DNA from: Cytophagales bacterium
GTDB taxonomy: Bacteria > Bacteroidota > Bacteroidia > Cytophagales > Cyclobacteriaceae
Assembly: GCA_033344775.1 (NCBI GenBank)
Contig: JAWPMT010000005.1
Span: 1,843,501-1,907,500, forward strand
DNA: 64,000 nucleotides
Direction: 5' to 3'
Position 1 is the first letter of the stretch. Each line of letters starts with the position of its first letter. Below the pieces are notes generated by a model, which saw only the letters and a list, made by a program, of their open reading frames with translations, searched no databases and was not told the DNA's origin. Of the stretch, positions 18,163 to 28,500 are shown one piece after another. The translations under genes and the position numbers were made by a program.

Positions 18163-18908
18163 AACGCTGGCTCATCATATGGACACTCGGCCTATTGGGC
18201 TGCGACCAACAAAACACCTGGGACTGTGTGCAAACAATTGGTGATCTGATCGAGGAACCTATTCCTGTATCCCAGACCATCAAAAGAGTGGTCATTTTCG
18301 ACGATACCAACTTGATCTGGCATCCAGCCCCTGCTCCGGGAGAGCAGGCATTTGTCATTGAAACAGGAGAAAACCTCATTGGCGAAATTGAAACCAGCAT
18401 TGTTGCTGACAGTATTCTGGAGGTCAGGAACAGAAATAATTGCCGATGGACCCGTGCTCCCCGAAACCTGACCCTGCATGTTTATTCTGATGCTATTAAT
18501 TGGATTGAAAAACAAGGGTTCGGAGAAATCAATACCTCAGAACGCATTACTCTTAACCACCGGTTGGACGTGATCACTTTGGGATCCGGCAACCTGAATC
18601 TGGAATTGGTCAACCCCAATGAAGTTTGGTTATCGATGCGTGCCTTGAGTAATGTGACGCTTTCCGGCGATTTGCTGAGGCTGCATGTATTTGTGGACCG
18701 ACGAGTAGATGGAAGACTGTATGCCGAGGAACTGGATGTCGAAGATGTTTCCATTTGGCACGCAGGGAGCAATGATTTGTTTGTGGCTCCTAGTGATATT
18801 CTGAGAGGAGATATACGCGCTTCGGGAGATGTTCACCTTTTTAGTGAACCAGATCGCGGTGTAGTTGTTAATGAAGACGGATCGGGACGAGTAATTAACC
18901 GGTTCTAA
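18159..18908 (+). CDS. GIN-domain (DUF2807) putative lipoprotein
   Basis: 249 aa. A very short signal (MKRWLIIWTLGLLGC, Cys15) indicates a lipoprotein. The body is a repeating right-handed beta structure of the DUF2807/putative auto-transporter adhesin head type: LDVITLGSGNLNLELVNP, EVWLSMRALSNVTLSGD, LYAEELDVEDVSIWHAGSND. The family is common and little studied in Bacteroidota; many members sit in the cell envelope. ATGA overlap with the PagL-like gene upstream suggests coupled translation and perhaps a shared outer-membrane role. Confidence 0.75.
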   Translation: MKRWLIIWTLGLLGCDQQNTWDCVQTIGDLIEEPIPVSQTIKRVVIFDDTNLIWHPAPAPGEQAFVIETGENLIGEIETSIVADSILEVRNRNNCRWTRAPRNLTLHVYSDAINWIEKQGFGEINTSERITLNHRLDVITLGSGNLNLELVNPNEVWLSMRALSNVTLSGDLLRLHVFVDRRVDGRLYAEELDVEDVSIWHAGSNDLFVAPSDILRGDIRASGDVHLFSEPDRGVVVNEDGSGRVINRF

Positions 18909-18923
18909 ATTGTTTATTGAATT

Positions 18924-19451
18924 ATGATCAGAATTATAAGTAGCACCAATCGACCTGGTGCTGTTTCCTATAAAGTTGCTAAACACTATCAAGTATTGTT
19001 GACCGACCTGGGAGTTGAAAGTGAAATCATTGACCTGGCCAATTTGCCAGATGATTTCATCGCTTCGGCGCTCTATCAAAACAGTGGTAAAAACGAAGCT
19101 TTTAACCCGATTAGGGAGAAAATGAGAGACACGGAAAAGTATGTTTTTATTGTTCCTGAGTACAATGGATCTTTCCCCGGAATTCTGAAAACGTTCATCG
19201 ACGGATTGGAATTCCCAACAACCTTCACTGGGAAAAAAGCTGCACTTGTTGGACTGGGCGCCGGAGTACAGGGAGCAGTGCTAGCGATGAGTCATTTAAC
19301 GGATATCTTCAATTATTGCGGCACCAATGTGCTGGCTCAAAAACCTAAACTGGCAGGTATCGGCAAAGCCATGAACGATGCAGGTGAGATCACCAACGAA
19401 CTTTATTTGAACCTACTGAGAGATCAGGCGAAGGCTTTTGTTGCGTTTTAA
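18924..19451 (+). CDS. NADPH-dependent FMN reductase family protein
   Basis: 175 aa flavodoxin-fold protein. The N-terminal phosphate-binding loop is SSTNRPGAVSYKVAKHY (residues 6-22), and the flavin-ring loop is VPEYNGSFPGILKTFIDG near 76-93, both characteristic of the NADPH-dependent FMN/azo-reductase family. LVGLGAGVQGAV near 108 follows. It probably uses NAD(P)H to reduce FMN or quinones in the cytoplasm. It follows the GIN-domain gene by 15 bases and ends at a terminator shared with the giant adhesin gene. Confidence 0.88.
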   Translation: MIRIISSTNRPGAVSYKVAKHYQVLLTDLGVESEIIDLANLPDDFIASALYQNSGKNEAFNPIREKMRDTEKYVFIVPEYNGSFPGILKTFIDGLEFPTTFTGKKAALVGLGAGVQGAVLAMSHLTDIFNYCGTNVLAQKPKLAGIGKAMNDAGEITNELYLNLLRDQAKAFVAF

Positions 19452-19463
19452 ATCAGGCCTTAA

Positions 19464-19500
19464 AAAAGTCCTTACCTACAAGACTGCCGGCAAGGACTTT
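19464..19500. terminator. Bidirectional terminator
   Basis: AAAGTCCTT (from 19465) pairs with AAGGACTTT (to 19500) with an inner CC/GG extension. An A-run lies on the left and T-rich sequence on the right. It separates the convergent reductase gene and the giant repeat protein gene. Confidence 0.75.
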
Positions 19501-19504
19501 ATTT

Positions 19505-22500
19505 TTATTCCTTTATGAATCTGTAAGTGGATAGGTCTTCTCCTTCCTGAACTTTTAAGAAGTACATACCCGGCATCAGATCACTTACATTCAATATTAG
19601 CTTGCCTTGCCGCTCCTGAGTAGCTCGCAAAATTTGTCTCCCGGATGAATCCACAATTGTCAACTCTGATCGCGCACTTTGCTCCGAAAAATCTACCGTC
19701 AACTCCTTAATTACGGGATTGGGGTAGACTTGAACCGTGGCATTTGTCGAAGCAGAAAGTGCCTCTTCTTCTGTCACCGTCACCACCCAATCCTGAGAAG
19801 TCATACCATCCTCAGCGGTAACTGTGTAGGTAACGGCTGCACTAAAATCCTGAACTTGTGTCGCCGCAGGTGAGATCGTGGCTCCATCGGAGATAGCTAT
19901 CGTTGGCGTTAAACTACTTAAGTCTGTTTCTATGACTACTTCAATGGAAATAGTATGGTCCGTCTCATTGATCACGGCAGGTCCCGATTGTTCTAACAAT
20001 GTGAATGCCAGAATATCGGTATCAGTTGATGGAGCTTCGGTCACGGTAACCGTCCATTCCTGAGTCGTTTCATTCTCTGCCGTAACCGTGTATGTCACCA
20101 CAGTGCTAAAATCTTGTAGCATCTCACTGGCAGGAGAAATACTTGCTCCGGCTGACACTTCAATGGTTGGAGTGAGTGTCGTCAAATCCGTTCCGTAAGC
20201 CACCTCAATGTTTACTGAATGTGCTCCTACATCGATGGTGGCTGCTCCAGTTTGTTCTGTCAACACAAATGCGACAATATCTGAAGCACTGGATCGTGAA
20301 TCCGGAGCAACAGTTACCGTAACCACCCAAACCTGGGTTGTATTTCCATCTTCTGCAGTAACGGTGTAAGTCACTGCGTTACTGAAATCTTGAGTTGCGT
20401 CGCTTGCCGGTGATATACTCGCACCTTCGGACAATCCGATAATTGGTGTAAGTACTTTTACATCCGTGCCACTTGCCACTTCAATATTTACCGTATGGCC
20501 TTCAGTATTGATAGATGCCTCGCCGGTTTGCTCAGCCATCACAAAGGAAGTGATGTCCGTAGCCAAGGAAGGGGCTTCCTTCACGGTGACCGTCCAGACT
20601 TGAATGGTAGTCCCATCTTCTGCAGTAACCGTGTAATCCACTGACGAACTGAAATCCTGAACTACGCCACTTGCTTGAGATATACTTGCGCCACTTGAAA
20701 CGCCTATGGTTGGAGTCAAAGCCGTCAGGTCCGTGCCATTCACCACTTCAACGTTGATTGTGTAATCGGTCGTATTGATGGTTGCGGAACCAGTCTCTTC
20801 TGCCAATACGAATGAAATAATGTCTGTTGCCGTAGAAGGTGCTTCTGTCACCGTCACGGTCCACGTTTGAGTGATGGCCCCATCTTCTGCGGTAACCGTA
20901 TATTCTACCGGGGAACTAAAATCCTGAACTACGCCACTTGCTTCAGTAATGCTAGCACCACTGGAGACTCCTATAGTTGGAGTAAGAGTCGTCAAGTCCG
21001 TACCATTCGCCACTTCAACGGTGATCGTATGATCGGTCGTATTGATGGTTGCTGAACCAGTCTCTTCGGCCAATACGAATGAAATAACGTCTGTTGCCGT
21101 AGAAGGTGCTTCTGTCACGGTCACGGTCCAGATTTGAGTGGTGGCCCCGTCTTCTGCGGTAACCGTATATTCTACCGGGGAACTAAAATCCTGAACTACA
21201 CCACTTGCCTCAGTAATGCTAGCACCACTGGAAACGCCTATGGCTGGAGTAAGAGTTGTCAAGTCCGTACCATTCGCCACTTCAACGGTGATCGTGTGAT
21301 CGGTGGTATTGATCGTTGCGGAACCGGTCTCCTCTGCGAGTACAAATGATGTGATCTCTGTTGCTGTGGAAGAAGCTTCTGTCACCGTCACAGTCCAGAT
21401 TTGAGTCGTAGTTCCATCTTCTGCAGTTACTGTGTATGCCACTGATGAGCTAAAATCCTGAACTACGCCACTTGCTTCAGTAATGCTAGCACCACTGGAG
21501 ACACTTATCGTTGGAGAGAGTGCGCTCAAATCAGTTCCGTTATCCACTTCAATCGTGATCGTGTGATCGGATGTATTGATTGTTCCGGAACTGGTCTCTT
21601 CTGCCAATACGAATGAAGTAATGTCTGTTGCCGTAGAAGGTGCTTCCGTCACTGTAACGGTCCAGGTTTGAGTGGTAGTTCCATCTTCAGCAGTGACCGT
21701 GTACGCTACAGATGTGCTAAAGTCCTGAGTTACTCCACTGGCGGCTTCAATACTCGCTCCATCGGACAAAGCAATCGTTGGTGTCAGTGAACTTAAATCA
21801 GTTCCGTTAGCCGCTTCAATAGCGATCGTATGATCGGTTGCATTGATCATTGCGGCACCGGTCTCTTCGGCCAATACGAATGAAGTAATGTCTGTTGCCG
21901 TAGAAGGTGCTTCAGTCACCGTAACGGCCCAGGTTTGAGTGGTAGTTCTATCTTCAGCAGTGACCGTGTACGCTACAGATGTGCTAAAGTCCTGGGATAC
22001 TCCACTGGCAGCTTCAATACTCGCTCCTTCGGACAAAGCAATCGTTGGTGTCAGTGAACTCAAATCGGTTCCGTTAGCCACTTCAATAGCGATCGTATGA
22101 TCGGTTGCATTGATCGTTGCGGAACCGGTCTCTTCTGACAATACGAATGAAGTAATGTCTGTTGCTGTAGAAGGCGCTTCAGTCACGGTTACTGTCCAGG
22201 TCTGAGTCGTCGTTCCATCTTCAGCAGTGACTGTGTACGCCACCGATGAGCTAAAGTCCTGAGTTACTTCACTGGCGGCTTCAATATTCGCTCCATCAGA
22301 CAAAGCAATAGTTGGCGTCAGTGAACTCAAATCAGTCCCATTGGCCACTTCAATCGTGACAGTATGATCAGTTGCATTGATTGTCGCGGAACCAGTCTCT
22401 TCTGCCAATACGAATGAAGTAATATCTGTTGCAGTAGAAGGGGCTTCCGTAACCGTGACAACCCAATCCTTAGAAGATCCATCAGCGGAATTAACGGTAT

Positions 22501-25500
22501 AAGTAATTGGATTAGAAAAGTCCTGCGCTGTGCTCGGTTCTGGAGAAATCGTGGCTCCATATGAAACGGTGACTGCTGAGGGAGTTACAGTTATCAGGTC
22601 TGTTCCACTCATAAGCTCAACAGATACTGTAGCCGCCGATGCATCAATGGTCGCAGCACCGGTTTGCTCGGCAAATTCAAAAGTCAGAATTTCAGTGCCA
22701 TCACAAGATTGACCTCCGTCAGTAATGGTCCAGTTAATCGAATCGATGATTGACTGCCGTTCGGCAGTAGCTGCGCAATAGTTGACATTCGCTGCTCCGA
22801 AAGTCAGTCCATTTTGAAGGTTTTGAGTGGACCAACCAGTTAGAATTAGATCATAATTCTCATTCGAAAGCCCACTGTCATCAAAAAGCTCATTGACATT
22901 CGTCACTGCTGCTATTTGCCAGGCAGATAGATCCTGATTGAACACAGTAGCTCTATCGAACATTCTCAACATGTTGGTCACACTACTGACATCCCATGCA
23001 GAGATATCCTGATTGAAAGCGGTTGCCCTGGAAAAGGTACCAAACATGTTGGTCACCTTACTTACATCCCATGCAGACAAATCCTGATTAAAAAAATCAT
23101 TATTAGCGAATGTCAATCTCATGTCCGTAACGCCACTCACATCCCAGGATGAAATATCCTGATTGAAGGGTGATTCGTTGAATGTCCCTACCAGGGTAGT
23201 CAGACTGCTTACATCCCAATCACCTACCGGTTGATCAAACATCTTTGCTTGCCAAAACATCCAGTCAATGGTCGTTACACTGCTGACATCCCATGCACTG
23301 ATATCTTGATTAAACACATCCGTCTCGCTAAACATATCATCCATCTTTGTGACCTTGGAAACATCCCAGGAGCCAACGGGCTGGTTAAATGCCTTTGCCT
23401 TGTTAAACATCCATCGCATGTTCGTCACCGCACCAACGTTCCACGAATCAATCGGCTGATCGAAATCAGATGCATTGTTGAACATGAATTCCATGTTGGT
23501 TACCTTACTCACATCCCAGTTTCCTATGTCTTGATTAAAGGCCGAAGCATTGGTGAACATGTAGCCCATGTCCCAAACATTTCCTACGGACCAGCTTCCA
23601 ATATCCTGATTGAACGCCGTAGCTCCGATAAACATGGCATACATGAATCGAACCTTACTTACATCCCACGCTGAGATATCCCCATTAAATGATGTCGCCC
23701 CTGAAAACATGGAAGACATATCGAGTAAATTAGAAACATCCCAGGAATTCAGATCTTGATTGAAGGAAGTAGCACCATTGAACAGGTTCCCCATGTTGGT
23801 CACGTTTGACACGTCCCAATCATCGATGGCTCCGTTGAACAAAACAGCGTCCTGAAACATGGAAGTCATACTTGTGACATTTGAAAGATCAGGCTGGTCG
23901 GTGGCTCGATGCTCCATTTGAGAACACCCAGCAAAAGCTGAAGACATAGATCTCCAGCTGATATCTCCCCATTGTTCGATGGCAATCAGCTTTTCCTTAT
24001 CCCCTCTAAAATCAAATGAGATCGCAGGGAAGTCTCCGGTAATTGAAACCGTGTAAGTTCCCGGTGTGGCGTACGTATGCTCAATAAATCCAGTGACATT
24101 TTCGTCAAACCTCCCATCACCCCAGTATATCTTATACTGATAAGATGAATTGATCTGAGTTGGTATTCTGATTCGATCTCCATCTGTCACACCGGCATTA
24201 TCCGTTTTCCAGGTAGTCGTAAAATAGGTTTGATTTAGATTTACGGTAATGATCCATTCTTGTATGGTAGTCCCATCTTCGGCAGTGACGGTATAGGTCA
24301 CAGGACTGGAAAAATCAGTACTTACTCCAATTGCCGGAGAAATTCCGGCATTATCTCCTAACTCAATCAGAGGGGCTAGTGTGGTCAAGTCAGTACCAGC
24401 CGCTACTTCAAGCGTTACGGTATGATTCGCCACATCAATGATTGGATCAGCGACTAAAACGGGCAATGAAACTGACAGGATATCCGTTCCGATCTCACAG
24501 TTCACGACATCCCCAACGATAGACCAGTTAAAATCATCTATCAGTTTTTGTCTGCCAGTAAACGTGGTACAATAAAGCAATCCACTTGCGCCCAGGGATA
24601 CATTATGTTGCAGGTTTTGTGCTGCCCAACCGGTCAAAGTGGCGTCATAATTGTTTTTAGACAACCCCGAATTTGACAGCATACTCGACATGTTAGTGAC
24701 CTTCGTCACATCCCAACTTTTCAGATTGAAGTTGAATAAAGAAACATGCTGTAACATGGCCTGCATATTGGTTACATTGCTCACGTCCCAATTAGCAATA
24801 TCTTGATTAAAAGCCGAGGCATTATTGAACATCTGACTCATATCCGTAACCTTGGAGGTATTCCATCCACTGATGTCCTGATTGAAAGCGGAAGCACCAT
24901 TAAACATGCTACTCATATCAGTCACACTACTTACGTCCCAGCTACTGATGTCTTGATTGAAGGCCGTAGCATTCAAAAAAAACTGACTCATTGACGTGGC
25001 ACTAGAGGTATTCCATCCACTGATATCTTGATTGAAGGTCGAGTTGTCTCTGAACATGGACCAAAATGTTTCAACCTTCCCAACGTCCCAATTGGTCACA
25101 TCAGGGTTGTAAGAAATACCGTTGAAGGTCGAGACAAAGGATCTGACACTACTAACATCCCAGGTACTGATATCTCCCTGGAATGCTCCAGACCACTGGA
25201 ACATAAAGCTCATATCAGTCACGCTACTCACATCCCAACTTGACAAGTCCTGATTAAACACTTGTGACAAGGCAAACATGGCCTGCATATTGGTAACACT
25301 ACTCACATCCCAGTCATCAACCGGTTGGTTAAACGCCGTAGAGTTGGCGAACATCCACTGCATATCCGTAACATTACTCACATCCCAGGCATTGATATTT
25401 TGATTAAAGTCGATACCTCCTGAAAACATATTACCCATATCGGTAACATTACTCACATCCCAACCACCAATGGGCTGATCAAAAATGGTCGCGCCTGAGA

Positions 25501-28500
25501 ACAAGCCTGACATATCGATAATGTTACTAACATCCCATTGCGTGACATTTCCATTGAATGTCTTTGCGCCTCCAAAGGCATATCGCATGGACTTAACGTT
25601 GGAGAGGTCAGGAACATCTGTAGTATTCAAATCAAAATTTTCACAACCTCGAAAGGCATTTTCAAAACTTGACCATGGATTGTCCCCCCATTGCTCGACA
25701 GTCAATAATTTTGATTTATCGCCTGCATTATTAAAATAGATCCTTGGGAAATCGCCCGTAATCGAAACAGTATAAGTTCCGGCAGTGGCATAGGTATGAG
25801 TGATATCTCCAGTCACATTATTGTCAGAACTCCCATCTCCCCAATCTACCGTATAGTCGTAACCAGTTCCAGTGGTAGGAATCGTGATCTGATCATCGTT
25901 AGAGTCCCCAGCATTGTCCGTCTTCCAGGTAGTGATGAAAGGGGTGGTTGAACCTCCTAAATTTGTAGCACTTAAAGTCCAATCCTGTGTAGTTGTCCCG
26001 TCCTCCGCGGTAACGGTTATGACGATAGGAGCGGACAGATCTTGTCGAGAGCCATCTATTATATTAGAAGTAGCGCCCATACTCAATTTGACTTCTCCAA
26101 AAACAGATGTGAGATCTATACCATTGACTACTTTCAAACTGGCCGTATGGTTGATGAGGTCAATATCGGCAGCTCTTGCAGGATCATTCTCAAAATCCTG
26201 ATCATATACCAGAAACGATAAGATATCAGTTTCATCATTGCAACTAAGCCCATCATCAACGATGTTCCAGCCATAAGTATCAATCATGGATTGTCTTTCT
26301 GTGGCTGCAGCACAGTAGGTTACGCCTGTAGCTCCAAGTGTGACATTACTACTCAAATTTTGACCAGACCATCCTTTTAATATCAAATCATAATTTTGAC
26401 CTGAAAGACCGCTCAACTCAAAAATCCGGTCCATGTTGGTTACCTTCTCGACATTCCAGGAGGAAAGGTTTTGATCGAATTTGAAGGCTTGAGTAAACAT
26501 GTTACTCATATCGATCACATTAGACACGTTCCACTGTGAAACACTTTGATTAAAGTTGACAGCACCGAAAAACATTTGATTCATTAAAACCACGCTACTC
26601 ACATCCCATGAATTAAGATTTTGGTTGAACGCATCAGCATCTCCAAACATGGAAGTCATTATTGCTACCTTACTCACATCCCACTGGCTAATGTCATGAT
26701 TAAATGCCACGGCCCCGGAAAACATGCCATTCATATTCACCACATTGCCCACGTTCCAATCTCCGATCTCTTGATTGAACGAATGACAGGAAGCAAACAT
26801 GACAGCCATGGACGTTACTTTACTGACATCCCATAATGAAAGGTCTTGATTAAAAGCGGAACAGGAGTGAAACAAGCTTTCCATGGTCGTAACATTACCC
26901 ACGTTCCAGCCACCAATATCTTGATTAAATGCCTGCGCTCCGGAGAATGTAGATGCCATCAATTGCACCGTGCTTACATCCCAATTACCAATATCCCCAT
27001 TGAAAACCGTACAATTTCGGAACATCCGTGTCATATCGGTCACATTCGAAAGATCCGGCATATCAGTCGCGGAATAAGCCAGGTTACTGCACCCCTCAAA
27101 AGCATTGGCCATGGACATCCAGGCATTATCACCCCAGTGGGCGATGCTCAACAACTTTTGTTTATCTCCGGAATCATTGAAATAAATTGCAGGGAAAGTC
27201 CCGGAAATGGAAACAACATATTCTCCCTCAGACGCATAAGTATGGGTAGTGGACCCAGTCATATTGGTATCCGTATTCCCATCTCCCCAATCCACCTGAT
27301 AGTCGTAGACAAGTAGGGGGTTAACCGGAATCGTGATCTGGTCGTTATTGGAAGAGCCAGTTTTTCGAGTGTCCCATGTAGTAATGAAATTGGTCTGCTC
27401 AAGTACATTGGTTTTGATGGTCCAATCTTTGATGGCATTCCGATCTTCTGAATTTACCCGGTAAGACCGATCGATAGAGAAGTTTTGCGCCTGATCTGCT
27501 GACGGGGTTAGCAGTCCAAATTCGGAAATTTGCACATCGGGAACAACCGAGGACAGATCTGTTCCTCCCAAAACACTAATCGTAACCGTGGCATTGTCAC
27601 TATCAATAAAAGGTGATCCGATTTGACCCGGGAGCATGAATGACGTGATCTCCGCTTCAGTACCACATACATTAGTGTCTCCGGAGAATATCCAGTTTTT
27701 GTTATTGATAAGCCTTTGTCTTTCGGATTCACTGGTACAATATGACAATCCCTGAGTGCCTACTGTCACATTAGGCTGAACATTCAGATCAGCCCATCCT
27801 TTCACAGTTGTGTCATAATTTGGACGACTTAGTCCACTATTATCAAACATGTTGGACATATTGGATACCGAAACAATGTACCAATCCTCCATGCTTTGGT
27901 CATATGCTGTCGCCCCTGCAAACATGGATTGCATTTCTCCTACATTGGTAACGTCCCACCGATTGATGTCTTGATTAAATGCTGTCGCATTATTGAACAT
28001 TCCTGCAGCGTTCGTCACATTGCTGATATCCCAGTTACTGATGTCCTGATTGAATGAACTGGCATTTCCAAACATGGCTGCGACCTGTGTGCAACTACTC
28101 ACATCCCAGTTTCCAATAGCTCCATTGAATGCCGGGGCATTGTTGAACATACCAAACATATCTCTTACCTCACTGACATCCCAATTATTCAAATCTTGAT
28201 CGAAGCTTGTGGCAAAAAAGAACATGGCTATCATGTCCCGTACGTTGGAAACATTCCATGCATCAAGGGGTTGATTGAAAGATGATGCTTCGGAAAACAT
28301 CCAACCCATGGATGCCACGCGGCTCACGTCCCACGAACCAATGGCCCCATTGAATGCGCTCGCGCCTCGAAACATGTTATCCATTCGGAACACCATGCTC
28401 AAATCCGGATCATCCAAAGCTTCGTAAGTCAGATTGGAACAGCCATAGAAGGCGTTTTCCATACTCTCCCAGTTCATGTTACCCCATTGGAGTACATTCA

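Noticed and set aside
19760-22705. Regular repeats considered as a CRISPR array
   Set aside because: The unit is about 267 bases and stays in one long reading frame encoding protein domains; there are no spacers.
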